Part shown: positions 1 to 8,916 of the stretch, piece after piece | Position numbering within the stretch: position 1 is the stretch's first letter | Layout of the letters: each line of letters begins with the position of its first letter | DNA from: DASYQD01 sp036005845 | Lineage (GTDB): Bacteria; Acidobacteriota; Thermoanaerobaculia; Multivoradales; JAIOJS01 | Direction of reading: 5' to 3' | Assembly: GCA_036005845.1 (NCBI GenBank) | Contig: DASYQD010000082.1 | Coordinates: 8,224-72,223 of the forward strand | DNA length: 64,000 nucleotides | The notes under the pieces: model-generated | Seen by the model: the letters and a program-made list of their open reading frames with translations, nothing else | What the model was told of the DNA's origin: nothing | Databases searched by the model: none | Translations under genes and position numbers: made by a program

Positions 1-1
1 G

Positions 2-1438
2 CTCGACCGCAACACGATGGAAGAGGCGGTGCTCCGGCTCAACGAGCAGGACGAGCGCTTCACGCGCATCGTGCCGGCGACCAAGCTCGAGGTCGAGCTC
101 GACCCGCGCGACGAGCACCGCGTCACCTTCGACCACACGCTGCCCGACGGCAGCGTCGAGCGGAAGGCGGTGGCGGCGCCGTGGCTCGTCGACGCCAGCG
201 GCCGCAACCGCGTGCTGGCGAGAAAGCTCGGCCTGGCGACCAAGAGCCCGATCGAGCACGGCGCCTCCTTCGCCTGGGTCGACGGCCTGGTCGACATCGA
301 GAAGCTCACCGACCGCTCGTTGCGCGAGCAGCGTCTCGCCTCGTGGCACCGCACCGCCGGGCACTCGCCGCTCTACCTCGCCACCAACCACTTCTGCGCC
401 GAGGGGCTCTGGTTCTGGGTGATCCCGCTCCACGGCAAGACCAGCCTCGGCCTCGTCTACGACAAGAGCGTCGTCGACTTCAAGGACGTCAACACCGGCG
501 AGAAGCTGCTCGAGTGGGCGTGCGAGCACTTCCCCTGCTTCCGCCACGACCTGCCGAAGCGCAAGCTGCTCGGCCACTACGGGCTGCGCGACTACGCCCA
601 CGACTCCAAGCTCGCCATCAGCGAGGAGCGCTGGGCGATGACCGGCGAGGCGGGCCGCTTCTCCGATCCGCTCTACAGCCCGGGCTCGGACCTGATCGCC
701 ATCCACAACACGCTGATCGTCGACGCCATCAAGCACAACCGCCGCGCCCGCTGCCGCACCCACGAGACGGTCGCGCGCGCTCTCTACGACGGCTACGTGC
801 CCGGCTACGCCTACGGCTACATAGCGCTCGGCGACCAGGAGGCGTTCAGCCTCAAGTACGTCTGGGAGCTCACCGTCTACTTCGTCGCCTACGTCTTCCC
901 GTTCATCAACGAGCTGTTCACCGAGCCGGCGTTCGTCGGTCCGTTCCTCAAGGAGTTCACCAAACTGGGGCCGTGGAACCGCGGCCTGCAGGAGCTCTTC
1001 ACCGGTTGGACGCGCTGGAAGCTCACGCAGGGCACGGCCGGCGGCGCCGGCAAGGACGGTGTGCCGCTGCTCTTCGAGTTCTCCGACTTCGCGCCGCTCG
1101 CACGCTCGCGGGTGCTGATGAACGACGTCGGCCTGACGGCCGAGGAGGCGCTGCGGCGGCTCGAGCCGCACTGGGCGGACCTCGAGGAGATGGCGCGCTT
1201 CATGGCGGCGCACGTCATGGCGCGCGTCGTCGGCGACCCGGACGCGGTGCACCGCCGCGCCTTCGTTCAGGGCATCGAGATGAACGCGCTCCGCTTCGAT
1301 CCCGACGCCTTCCGCGCCCACTGGGAGGCGACGCGGCACGACCGCACGCCGCAACGCTGGACGCTGCTCGACGGCGACGTGATGAGCGCGTTCTGGGCGG
1401 CATCGGCGGCGGTCAGCGAGCAGCAGGCAGCCGGATGA
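2..1438 (+). CDS. FAD-dependent oxidoreductase, flavin-halogenase-like (5' partial)
   Basis: The frame is open from the first bases of the window, so the gene starts upstream and the N-terminal GxGxxG FAD-binding region is missing. The ATG at 17 is internal. About 478 residues are visible. VDASGR (nt 188-205) is the second FAD contact typical of this group. WFWVIP (nt 410-427) fits the WxWxIP motif of flavin-dependent halogenases and relatives. Family knowledge suggests a flavin monooxygenase/halogenase or geranylgeranyl-reductase-like enzyme; the substrate cannot be told. The stop overlaps the next start (ATGA at 1435-1438), so it is translationally coupled to the carotenoid-oxygenase gene and they may act on related lipophilic substrates (inference). 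Without the N-terminus halogenase activity cannot be asserted. Confidence 0.72.
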   Translation, partial: LDRNTMEEAVLRLNEQDERFTRIVPATKLEVELDPRDEHRVTFDHTLPDGSVERKAVAAPWLVDASGRNRVLARKLGLATKSPIEHGASFAWVDGLVDIEKLTDRSLREQRLASWHRTAGHSPLYLATNHFCAEGLWFWVIPLHGKTSLGLVYDKSVVDFKDVNTGEKLLEWACEHFPCFRHDLPKRKLLGHYGLRDYAHDSKLAISEERWAMTGEAGRFSDPLYSPGSDLIAIHNTLIVDAIKHNRRARCRTHETVARALYDGYVPGYAYGYIALGDQEAFSLKYVWELTVYFVAYVFPFINELFTEPAFVGPFLKEFTKLGPWNRGLQELFTGWTRWKLTQGTAGGAGKDGVPLLFEFSDFAPLARSRVLMNDVGLTAEEALRRLEPHWADLEEMARFMAAHVMARVVGDPDAVHRRAFVQGIEMNALRFDPDAFRAHWEATRHDRTPQRWTLLDGDVMSAFWAASAAVSEQQAAG

Positions 1439-2925
1439 GCGAGGCGCTGGTGGTGGGTGGCGCGCCGGTCGGCCACGATGTGGGAGGCGTCGATCACGCG
1501 CCGCTGTTGGAGCGCGCCTTCGCCGACGAGCCCGTCGAAGGTGAGCTGCCGGTCGAGCGGATCGAGGGCGAGCTGCCGCGCGGCCTCGCCGGCACCTACT
1601 ACCTGAGCGGCCCGGCGCGCTTCGCCGCCGGTGGGCTGCGCTATCGCAACTGGCTCGACGGCGACGGCATGGTGATCGCGGCGACGTTCGACGCCGGCGG
1701 CGCGAGCGACGCGCGCGTGCGCGTGCAGCAGCGCTTCGTGCAGACCGCGAAGCTGGTCGCCGAACGCGCCGAGAAAAAGGCGCTCTTCCGCACCTTCGGC
1801 ACTCGCTTCGCCGGCGACCGTCTCGTGTACGGCGTCACGGTAGCGTCGCCGGTGAACCTCTCGGCGTGGCCGTTCGCCGGCCGGCTCCTCGCGTTCGGCG
1901 AGCAGGGGCAGCCGTGGGAGCTCGACCCTTCGACGCTCGCCACGCGCGGGCCGGGCACCTTCGGCGGCGCGGTCACCGCGGCGACGCCGTTCTCCGGGCA
2001 CCCGAAGGTGGACCCGCACACCCACGAGCTCGTCACCTTCGGCGTCTCCTTCGCGCCGCAGGAGCCGCTGCTCTTCCTCTTCCGCTTCGCGCCCGACGGC
2101 ACGCTGGCGTTGCGCGCGAAGCAGCGGCTGCCGTATCCAGCTTCGATCCACGACTTCGCGCTGTCGACGCGTCACGCCGTCTTCCATGTCGCACCGCACC
2201 TGCTCGACCTCGGCGTGCTGCGCCGCGGCGGCACGGTGCTCGAGGCGCTGTCGTGGCGGCCGGAGCTCGGCTCGCGGCTGATGGTGCTGCGTCGCGAGGA
2301 CGGTGCGCTCGCCGCCGACGTGGAGCTGGCGGATCGCTACTGCCTCCACCTGCTCAACGCCTGGGACGACGGCGCGCGGCTCACCGTCGACCTCGTCGAG
2401 CTCGACCGCCCGGTGTACGGCGATTACCACGAGCTGCCGGACCTCTTCGTCGATCCGCCGCTGGGACGGGCGGTGCGCTACGTGGTGGACCTGGCGACGG
2501 GAACGCTGCTGTCGCGGCGCGAATCGCCCGACCTCGGCACGCCCGACTTCCCGACGCTGGATCGCCGCTTCACGGCGCGCGAGAATGACCACGGCTGGCT
2601 GCTGCAGGTGCCTGACGCCGGCGAGCCCGGCCGGCGGTTCTTCGAGCGCCTGCTGCACGTGCGTTGGGACGAGGGGAGGGTCGTCGGAGAGTGGCAGACA
2701 TCTGGAAGCGCCGGCCGCACCTATCTCGCCGGCGAGCCGGCGTTCGCGCCGCCCGCGGACGGCGCGGCCGCGCTGGTGGTGCCGCTGTGGGACGCGGCGG
2801 CGAACAAGAGCGCGCTCGCGCTGTTCGATCCGTTCGACGTCGCCGCGGGGCCGCGCGCGACGGTGTGGGTCGACGCGCGGATGCCGCTCGGGTTCCACTC
2901 GTACTGGAGCGCGGCCACGCACTGA
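1435..2925 (+). CDS. Carotenoid oxygenase (RPE65/CCD family) protein
   Basis: A 496-residue protein starting at the ATG that overlaps the upstream TGA. Carotenoid cleavage oxygenases are seven-bladed propellers that hold Fe(II) with four histidines and cleave polyene double bonds. The four expected His contexts are visible in order: GHPKVDP, SIHDFALS, CLHLLNAWDD and, at the extreme C-terminus, GFHSYW. The N-terminal LPRGLAGTYYLSGP and WLDGDGMV segments are also family-typical. Length matches the family (about 450-520). It sits directly behind an FAD oxidoreductase, as in carotenoid or aromatic polyene pathways, but no phytoene synthase or desaturase is in view, so the substrate is open. Confidence 0.85.
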   Translation: MSEALVVGGAPVGHDVGGVDHAPLLERAFADEPVEGELPVERIEGELPRGLAGTYYLSGPARFAAGGLRYRNWLDGDGMVIAATFDAGGASDARVRVQQRFVQTAKLVAERAEKKALFRTFGTRFAGDRLVYGVTVASPVNLSAWPFAGRLLAFGEQGQPWELDPSTLATRGPGTFGGAVTAATPFSGHPKVDPHTHELVTFGVSFAPQEPLLFLFRFAPDGTLALRAKQRLPYPASIHDFALSTRHAVFHVAPHLLDLGVLRRGGTVLEALSWRPELGSRLMVLRREDGALAADVELADRYCLHLLNAWDDGARLTVDLVELDRPVYGDYHELPDLFVDPPLGRAVRYVVDLATGTLLSRRESPDLGTPDFPTLDRRFTARENDHGWLLQVPDAGEPGRRFFERLLHVRWDEGRVVGEWQTSGSAGRTYLAGEPAFAPPADGAAALVVPLWDAAANKSALALFDPFDVAAGPRATVWVDARMPLGFHSYWSAATH

Positions 2926-2959
2926 GCCTTGACCGCAGCGGCGATGGCGGAGCGCGCGC

Positions 2960-4564
2960 GTGACGGAGCCGCTCGCCGCCAGCGACGCTGCGCCCGCCAG
3001 CACTCGCGATTCCGCCGGCACACGGCCGCGCACGCCGCCGCCGGCGAAGGCGCTGCTGCTTGCGCTCGCGGCGCTGCTGCTCTGCCTGCAGGGCGCGCGC
3101 GGGTTGTGGGAACCAGACGAGGGGCGTTACTCGGCGGTGGCCTGGCACATGGTGGAGAGCGGCGACTGGTTCACGCCGCATCTCTCGGCCGCGGTCCCGC
3201 ACTTCACCAAGCCGCCGCTCATCTACTGGACGCTCGCCGCCGGCATGACGCTCTTCGGCCGCAACGAGTGGGCGCTGCGGCTGCCCGGCGCGCTGGCGGG
3301 CGTGCTGACCGTGCTGCTGACGCTGGGACTGGCGCGCCGGCTGGCGCCGGCCGACCCGCTCCTCGCCGCCACCATCCAGGCCACGGCGCTGTTGCCGTTC
3401 GTCGGCGTCCACCTCGTCACCACCGATCCGCTGCTGATGGCGAGCGAGACGTTGGCGGTGTGGGGCTTTGTCGCCGCTTGGTGGAACGAGCCACTGGCGG
3501 GCTCGCGAGCTACGGCGTCACGCAGCCGTTGGGCGCTGGCGGCGATGTGGCTCGGGTTCGCGCTCGCCTTCCTGACCAAGGGGCCGCCCGGGTTGTTGCC
3601 GCTGCTGCCGATCGTCGTCTTCGCCGTCTGGTCGCGGGGCGCGCGCGGCGTGTTGCGTCTCTTCTTGCTTGGCGGCCTCGCGGTGTTCGTGGTCGTCGCC
3701 TTTCCCTGGTTCCTGCTGCAGCTGCGCGCGCGGCCCGACCTCCTCCACTATCTGCTGGGGTCGGAGGTTCAGGGACGGCTCGCCGGCGCGCAGGTGCGCA
3801 ACCCTGGTTGGCGCGGGCTGTTCACGACGATCGTGCCGGTCGTCGTCGCCGGCCTGCTGCCGTGGAGCGCCGTTGCCGTGCTGTCGCGTTGGCGCCGCCG
3901 CGCGCGAGGCGCCGCAAGCGAGATCGAGTCGAGCGCCGAGAGCGTGGCTAGTGCGACCGCGAGCGCGCCGGATGCCGACAAGCTCGCGCGCCGCTTCCTG
4001 TGGCTCTGGCTGCTGCTGCCGCTTCTCGTCTTCTGCCTCGCGCAGTCGCGCCAGCCGCTCTACCTGCTGCCGCTGTCAGTGCCGGGATCGCTGCTCGCCG
4101 CGCGCGCTCTGGCCCCGCGCTGGAGCTGGTCGCGGCGTCAACGCGCGTGGCTCGCCGCCTGGGCCGTCGTGCTCCTCGCGCTCGCCTTCGCCGGCGCCGC
4201 CTTGCCGCAGGGACGCGACAGCCGGCGCTTCACCGCCGCCGTGCTGCGCCTCGCGCCGGCGCGGCCGAGCGCGCTCCTCTTCGTCGACCGCTACCCGCGT
4301 TACGGCGCCACCGTCTACTGCCGCTGCGACGTCGAGAGCGTGCAGCTCCTCGAAGACCTCGTCGAGCGCGCCGGCCCCGCCTATCGGCCGCTGGCGCAGC
4401 CGCTCGCGGCGGAGCTCACGCAGCAGCGGCGCGACGCGCTCTGGCTCGTGCGCCCGCAATCCGTGCCCGCCTGGAAAGCGGCGCTCGACCGCGCCGGCTG
4501 GCGCGCGCAACGCCTCGGCGACGTGGACGAATTCGCGGTCTTCGCCGCGACGCCGCCGGCGTGA
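2960..4564 (+). CDS. GT39-type membrane glycosyltransferase (ArnT/PMT family)
   Basis: A 534-residue polytopic membrane protein with a GTG start at 2960. The first periplasmic loop carries WEPDEGRYSAVAWHM and HFTKPPLIYW, the acidic DE motif and loop typical of the dolichyl-phosphate-mannose mannosyltransferase/ArnT superfamily (PMT_2). These enzymes move a sugar from a polyprenyl-phosphate donor to lipid A, protein or another acceptor at the periplasmic face. About ten hydrophobic segments follow, then a soluble tail of roughly 120 residues. The Ala/Arg/Ser-rich stretch near residues 310-345 looks like a linker. It is 34 bases downstream of the carotenoid-oxygenase gene; no functional link is evident. 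Confidence 0.85.
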   Translation: MTEPLAASDAAPASTRDSAGTRPRTPPPAKALLLALAALLLCLQGARGLWEPDEGRYSAVAWHMVESGDWFTPHLSAAVPHFTKPPLIYWTLAAGMTLFGRNEWALRLPGALAGVLTVLLTLGLARRLAPADPLLAATIQATALLPFVGVHLVTTDPLLMASETLAVWGFVAAWWNEPLAGSRATASRSRWALAAMWLGFALAFLTKGPPGLLPLLPIVVFAVWSRGARGVLRLFLLGGLAVFVVVAFPWFLLQLRARPDLLHYLLGSEVQGRLAGAQVRNPGWRGLFTTIVPVVVAGLLPWSAVAVLSRWRRRARGAASEIESSAESVASATASAPDADKLARRFLWLWLLLPLLVFCLAQSRQPLYLLPLSVPGSLLAARALAPRWSWSRRQRAWLAAWAVVLLALAFAGAALPQGRDSRRFTAAVLRLAPARPSALLFVDRYPRYGATVYCRCDVESVQLLEDLVERAGPAYRPLAQPLAAELTQQRRDALWLVRPQSVPAWKAALDRAGWRAQRLGDVDEFAVFAATPPA

Positions 4565-4590
4565 GCCAGCGGCGCCTCGACGCACCGCTT

Positions 4591-5949
4591 CTACGGGATC
4601 AGCTGCATGCGGACGTTGGTGTACGTCCAGCCGTTGAAGGACGGCACCTCGTCGGGCACGGCGCCTTCCTTGAAGCCGACGTCGATGAGCAGGCGGTCGG
4701 TCGTCTTGAGGGTGATCTTGGCCACGTTCGGCGTGTCGAGGATGGTGACGACGGCGTTGGTCGCCAGGTCGGTGACGGTGACCGAGAAGACGCCGCCGCC
4801 CATGTCGACGTCGTTGACGACGCGGTAGGTGTGGCCGGGGATGCCGACGAAGGGCTGCACGGCCTTCTTCTTGAGCTCGTGCTTGAGGGCTATGCCCCAA
4901 CGCGCCATCGTCGTGCTCGCCTCGGGGCCGCGGAAGTAGAGCATCCCCAGCATGTCGAGGTTGCGGTTGATCACCCACCAGTAGACGAGGTGCTTGCCGT
5001 CGGGATCGGCCGGGTACCACTGGCCGATGGTGACGTCGATCGACAGCCGGGCGCGCGTGAAGCTGCCGGCCGGGGCGGGGAAGATGACGTGGCCGATTGG
5101 ATTGGTCGGTGTCGGCTGGAAGAGAAGCGACGAAGCCAGGCAGGTGGCGCCGGTCGGGCAGGCCGGCTCCTCGCCCGGCCGCGTCAGGCTCGACTCGCCG
5201 CTGCCGGCGGGCTGGACGACGGCGATCTCGCCGGTCGAGCTGTCGGTGGTGAGCGCGTAGGCGAAGAAGCTGCGGGTGCAGCTCACGTAGGCGCGCGCGT
5301 CCGCGAGCGCGCCCGCCCCATTGAAGACGTTGGCGAGATCGAGCTGGGACAGCGGCTTCAGGCTCGAGGTCGTCGGCGTCCCGATCGCGGCGCCACTGGC
5401 GTTGAGCAGCGTCGTCGTGCACTGGCTCGCCTGCTGGCCGAGGTTGACGAGCACCAGCGTCGTCGCGCGCGTGGCGCTGACGGAAAGGCCTTGCAGCGAC
5501 AGCCCGCCGCCGGCAGGCGCGGCGTTGCTCGACGTGACGACCGGCAGCTCGACGCCCATCTGGCCGACGGAGCTCTTGCCGGTCAGCCGTGCCGCATAAC
5601 GAGCGTAGGGCGAGCCGGCGAGCTCGGCGAGGCCGGCGAAGCTGCCGCCCGGCCGCACCAGCAGCGTCTGTGCCGCACCGACGTCGAGCACCGCCGGCGT
5701 GAGGCCGGCGCGTTGCGTGCCGTCGGTGTCCTGCGGCAGCAGGAGGCCGCTCAGGGTGAGCGGCGTCGACGAGGCGTTGGCGATCGTCAGCTCGGCGTCC
5801 CAGGTGGCGGTGCCGACGTTGGTCACTCCCGGCAACGGCACGTAGATGGTGCCGGCCTGCGCCGGCGCCGCGGCGAAGGCGACGGCGACGGCGACGAGCG
5901 CAAGAAGGAGGAGGCGACCGGGCGAGAACGGACGCGGGCGTGGCGGCAT
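4591..5949 (-). CDS. Secreted protein of unknown function
   Basis: I start it at the ATG at 5949, preceded by AGGAAAG, giving 452 residues with a clear signal peptide (basic MPPRPRPF, a Leu/Ala/Val core, APAQA cleavage site). A longer frame to 6054 exists but lacks this arrangement. The mature N-terminal half looks like a beta-rich surface domain of the kind seen in choice-of-anchor proteins. The C-terminal part (about residues 300-452) reads like a jelly-roll/concanavalin-like domain (VIFPAPAGSF, GFKEGAVPDEVPSFNGWTY). Two cysteine pairs may form disulfides in the periplasm or outside the cell. No catalytic motif is recognised. It runs convergent to the glycosyltransferase gene. Confidence 0.7.
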   Translation of the reverse strand: MPPRPRPFSPGRLLLLALVAVAVAFAAAPAQAGTIYVPLPGVTNVGTATWDAELTIANASSTPLTLSGLLLPQDTDGTQRAGLTPAVLDVGAAQTLLVRPGGSFAGLAELAGSPYARYAARLTGKSSVGQMGVELPVVTSSNAAPAGGGLSLQGLSVSATRATTLVLVNLGQQASQCTTTLLNASGAAIGTPTTSSLKPLSQLDLANVFNGAGALADARAYVSCTRSFFAYALTTDSSTGEIAVVQPAGSGESSLTRPGEEPACPTGATCLASSLLFQPTPTNPIGHVIFPAPAGSFTRARLSIDVTIGQWYPADPDGKHLVYWWVINRNLDMLGMLYFRGPEASTTMARWGIALKHELKKKAVQPFVGIPGHTYRVVNDVDMGGGVFSVTVTDLATNAVVTILDTPNVAKITLKTTDRLLIDVGFKEGAVPDEVPSFNGWTYTNVRMQLIP

Positions 5950-6103
5950 GGTGGTGCTTTCCTGAAAGTCGAGAGGTCGAGCGAACGGCGTGCGGAAGGC
6001 CGGATTATAGGACATTGACATGAAGACGCGCAGCGACGCGCCCGCGGCGATCACGCCGGCCCTGCGGCGCTTCGCCGCGCGCCCTCCGCACCCGTGGCGA
6101 GCC

Positions 6104-6547
6104 CTAGACCCGGAAGTAGTCCGGCTCCCAGGTCTGGATGCGCTGCTTGATCTCGCTGCCCTTGGTGAGGCGGCCGGCGAGGACCTCGGCGACGAGCCCG
6201 GGGACCTCGGCGTCGGGCGCGAAGCGCAAGGCGATGAGCTGGCCCGGCGTCAGCTCGGCGATGCGCGGCTGCAGCTCCGCCGGCAGCAGGCGCTGGAGGC
6301 GCAGCCGCATCTCGAGGCGGATGATGCGGTCCTGCAGCCGGGCGTCGAAGGTGCGCACCGCGAAGGCAAAGAGGACCAGCGCCGCCGCCAGCAGCAAGTC
6401 GATCACCGCACCCCAGTGGAAGTAGCGGATCACCACGTAGAGCCGGTAGAAGAGGTTGAGGACCAACGCCCCGAAGAGGACGAAGTGGAACAGCGGCACG
6501 AAGCGGGCGTGGTTGGCGAATGTCTGCGGCATCTTCTCGCCGAGCAT
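6104..6547 (-). CDS. DUF6526-family membrane protein
   Basis: A 147-residue protein starting at the ATG at 6547, behind a strong AAGGAGG site. That start is preferred over an in-frame upstream ATG at 6580. It has two transmembrane helices near residues 17-37 and 42-65, a basic amphipathic stretch (RTFDARLQDRIIRLEMRLRL) and a C-terminal domain with LTPGQLIALRFAPD and LTKGSEIKQRIQTW. These are hallmarks of the DUF6526 family. The biochemical role is unknown; the soluble C-terminal half probably faces the cytoplasm. It is divergent from the Rieske-flavodoxin gene, with a 12-bp palindrome between them. Confidence 0.75.
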   Translation of the reverse strand: MLGEKMPQTFANHARFVPLFHFVLFGALVLNLFYRLYVVIRYFHWGAVIDLLLAAALVLFAFAVRTFDARLQDRIIRLEMRLRLQRLLPAELQPRIAELTPGQLIALRFAPDAEVPGLVAEVLAGRLTKGSEIKQRIQTWEPDYFRV

Positions 6548-6642
6548 CGGGGCCTCCTTGCGTGGTCGGACGTGCACCAAGGATGACGCAAGGCCGGCGC
6601 GCCGTCGAGCCCCGTATGTCAGGATCGACGGCGATCACCCAC

Positions 6643-6654
6643 TCATCCGGATGA
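6643..6654. promoter_or_regulatory. 12-bp perfect palindrome between divergent genes
   Basis: TCATCCGGATGA is a perfect palindrome in the 129-bp gap between the divergent DUF6526 and Rieske-flavodoxin genes, 23 bases ahead of the GTG start at 6677. It could be a regulator site. The core CATCCGGATG also occurs by itself at 41668-41677, so chance is possible. Confidence 0.25.
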
Positions 6655-6676
6655 CGACGACAGCAGGAGGTGCCGC

Positions 6677-7876
6677 GTGACGGAGCCGCCGAGCCCGGGG
6701 ACGCTCGTGATGCCGGAGCCCACCGGCGGGCCAGGTTGGTACGACCTCGGCCCGGTGGAGGCGCTCGCCGACACGCCGTTGCGGGAGGTGCGCATCGGCC
6801 GCGTGCGGCTGGCGCTCACCTATCGCGACGGCACCTTCGGCGCCATCTCCGGAGTCTGCAACCACGTCGGCGGCCCGCTCGGCGACGGCACGCTCGAGGG
6901 CGACTACGTCGTCTGCCCGTGGCACTACTGGCGCTTCGAGCGCACGAGCGGCGCCGGCGAGCCGGGATACGAGGCCGACCGCGTGCCCAGCTATCGCGTC
7001 GAGGTGCGGGACGGCCGCGTCTGGGTCGACCTCACGCCGGCGACGAAACGCGGGCGCCTGCCGCACCAGCCGCACCCGCTCGCCCGCGAGCCGGTGCGCG
7101 CACCGGGGCCGCCGCGCGTGGCGGGCATCTCGACGACAGTGATGGACACCGCGCACCCGCGCTACTCGACGTCGGAGGCGCTGCTCGAGGTCGGCCTCGA
7201 GCACGCCACGGCGCAGGGGCACGAGACCCGCATCCTGCGCCTGCGCGACCTCTCCTTCCGCAACTGCGAGGGCTTCTACAGCAAGAGCGCCCGCGCCTGC
7301 ACCTGGCCCTGCTCGATCACCCAGATGGACAAGCGCGACCAGCTCGAGGCGGTCTACGAAGCGGTCGTCCACTGGGCCGACGTCATCCTCCTCGCCTCGC
7401 CCATCCGCTGGGGCTCGGCGAGCTCGCTCTACTACAAGATGGTCGAGCGCATGAACTGCATCCAGAACCAGATCACCATCCGCAACAAGGTGCTGATGCA
7501 CGACAAGGTGGCGGCGTTCGTCATCACCGGCGGCCAGGACGGCGTGCAGGCGGTGGCCGGGCAGATGCTCGGCTTCTTCGCCGAGATCGGCTGCACCTTC
7601 CCGCCCTTCCCCTACGTCGCCCACACCCGCGGCTGGTCGGCCGAGGACATGGAGCACAACGTCGAGTTCGTCAAGATGAGCGAGGAGCTGCGCGACGGCA
7701 CGCGCGAGCTGGTCGACCGCGCGCTCGACACCAGCCGCCGCCTGCTCGCGGCGCCGGTCGGCGCCGGGCGCATCGCGCGCGGCGGCCGGAAGGCGCACGC
7801 CATGGCCGACGAGATGCCGATGCAGCCCAGCGAGCCGCCGGCGGAGCCGATCCCGGCGCTCGAGGGGGCGAGTTGA
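6677..7876 (+). CDS. Rieske [2Fe-2S] - flavodoxin-like FMN reductase fusion
   Basis: A 399-residue protein with a GTG start at 6677 behind AGGAGG. Residues about 20-120 are a Rieske domain with both cluster motifs: C61-x-H63 (CNHVGG) and C80-x2-H83 (CPWH). Residues about 145-340 form an NADPH-dependent FMN reductase/flavodoxin-fold domain (ISTTVMDTAHPRYSTSEALL near the FMN phosphate loop, then LLASPIRWGSASSLYYKMVE). The tail from about 350 is Pro/Glu-rich and probably disordered. One chain therefore offers a 2Fe-2S centre and a flavin site, suggesting a self-contained electron-transfer module (inference). The stop overlaps the next start (TTGA). Confidence 0.82.
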   Translation: MTEPPSPGTLVMPEPTGGPGWYDLGPVEALADTPLREVRIGRVRLALTYRDGTFGAISGVCNHVGGPLGDGTLEGDYVVCPWHYWRFERTSGAGEPGYEADRVPSYRVEVRDGRVWVDLTPATKRGRLPHQPHPLAREPVRAPGPPRVAGISTTVMDTAHPRYSTSEALLEVGLEHATAQGHETRILRLRDLSFRNCEGFYSKSARACTWPCSITQMDKRDQLEAVYEAVVHWADVILLASPIRWGSASSLYYKMVERMNCIQNQITIRNKVLMHDKVAAFVITGGQDGVQAVAGQMLGFFAEIGCTFPPFPYVAHTRGWSAEDMEHNVEFVKMSEELRDGTRELVDRALDTSRRLLAAPVGAGRIARGGRKAHAMADEMPMQPSEPPAEPIPALEGAS

Positions 7877-8697
7877 GAACGCTCTCGCCGCTGCCGCTCG
7901 AGGAATGGCGGCCGACGCGCGACCGCCTGCATCGCTGGGCGCGGCTGGCAGGTGCGGTGCGGCGGCAGTGCAGCCCGCACCGCAAGCACTGGTGGCACAT
8001 CGGCCTCGTCCCCTCTGCGCGTGGCTTGACGACGACGCCGTTCGCGACGCCGCACGGCTGCGCCGAGCTCGAGCTCGACCTCCATCGAGGCGAGCTGCGC
8101 CTCACCGCCGACGATGCGCGCGAGCGACACGTGTCGTTGGCGAAGGATCCGGCGGGCGAAGGTCGCGACGAGCTGCTGGCGGCGCTGGCGTCGCTCGAAG
8201 CCTCGGTGGAGCTGCCGAAGATCGATGGGGCGACGGCAGGCGACTATGACGCCGCGGCCGCGCGTGCCTACCTGCGCGTCCTCCACGCCGTGGCCACGGC
8301 GTTGCGCCAGCTCCAGGCCGAGTGCCACGAGGAGACGAGCCCGCTCCAGCTCTGGCCGCACCACTTCGACCTCTCGCTGTCCTGGTTCTCCGGCCGCGCC
8401 GTGCCGGGCAAGGAGCACTGCGAGCCCGACGACCGCAACGAGTCGGTGACGGTCGGCTTCTCCACCGGCGACGACGGCGACCCCGAGGCCTATCTGTACG
8501 CCCTCGCCTACCCGTGGCCGGCCGGTGTCGAGGCCACGCCGCTGCCCGCCGGTCGCTGGCACGGGCCGGGCTGGGACGGCGGCTATCTGCCGTGGAGTGA
8601 GGCAGTTGCCGGCAGCGATCCGCCAGCTACGGTGCTCGCCTTCGCGCGAGCCGCCCGGCTGGCGCTTGCCGACGCCCAAGGCCGTGTTACGATGTAG
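7873..8697 (+). CDS. DUF5996-family protein
   Basis: A 274-residue soluble protein. I start it at the TTG at 7873, which overlaps the preceding TGA and lies behind a GAGGGGG stretch; no better start lies near the conserved N-terminus (LPLEEWRPTRDRLHRWA). Family-typical segments are RKHWWHIGLVPSARGLTT, LWPHHFDLSLSWF and YPWPAG. The function of DUF5996 is not known; members often sit next to small oxidoreductases. Coupling to the Rieske-flavodoxin gene suggests a shared process. It ends 3 bases before the toxin-antitoxin pair. Confidence 0.78.
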   Translation: MRTLSPLPLEEWRPTRDRLHRWARLAGAVRRQCSPHRKHWWHIGLVPSARGLTTTPFATPHGCAELELDLHRGELRLTADDARERHVSLAKDPAGEGRDELLAALASLEASVELPKIDGATAGDYDAAAARAYLRVLHAVATALRQLQAECHEETSPLQLWPHHFDLSLSWFSGRAVPGKEHCEPDDRNESVTVGFSTGDDGDPEAYLYALAYPWPAGVEATPLPAGRWHGPGWDGGYLPWSEAVAGSDPPATVLAFARAARLALADAQGRVTM

Positions 8698-8702
8698 TAC
8701 AT
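8666..8702 (+). promoter_or_regulatory. Promoter and operator candidate of the toxin-antitoxin pair
   Basis: TTGCCG (8666-8671), a 16-base spacer and TACGAT (8688-8693) form a plausible sigma70 promoter only 8 bases before the antitoxin ATG. Overlapping the -10 and the start codon is ATGTA-G-TACAT (8692-8702), a perfect 11-bp palindrome with an odd centre. Ribbon-helix-helix antitoxins typically bind such short palindromes to repress their own operon. Confidence 0.45.
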
Positions 8703-8916
8703 GGCCACACTCACCGTTCGTATCACGGAAGGGATGGAGCAGCAGCTCAATCTCCTCGCGGAGAAGCGTGGGATGAGCCGTAGCGACATCGTTCGGGACA
8801 TCCTGCAGCGGCAGCTCGCTGTAGAGGCTTTCCGAGAGATCCGGCGAGAGCTGATGCCCTACGCCGCTGCAGCCGGCTATCTGACCGACGAGGACGTCTT
8901 CCGCGACATCTCGTGA
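8701..8916 (+). CDS. CopG/ribbon-helix-helix antitoxin
   Basis: A 71-residue protein with the RHH pattern: beta strand TLTVRITEGM at residues 3-12, then helices around QQLNLLAEKRGM and RSDIVRDILQRQL. The C-terminal tail (residues 45-71) should wrap the toxin. It binds DNA as a dimer and neutralises the PIN-domain toxin whose GTG overlaps its stop. The ATG is 3 bases past the DUF5996 stop, so the pair may also be read from that operon. Confidence 0.85.
   Translation: MATLTVRITEGMEQQLNLLAEKRGMSRSDIVRDILQRQLAVEAFREIRRELMPYAAAAGYLTDEDVFRDIS

Noticed and set aside
181..1437. Long Arg/Ala/Pro-rich frame inside the first oxidoreductase gene
   Set aside because: An alternate-frame ghost of the real gene; only its continuation from 1435 is genuine (carotenoid oxygenase).
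1..4564. Biosynthetic gene cluster with halogenase and carotenoid oxygenase
   Set aside because: Only two suggestive enzymes are present, the first incomplete, and no core synthase; the claim would need sequence upstream of the window.
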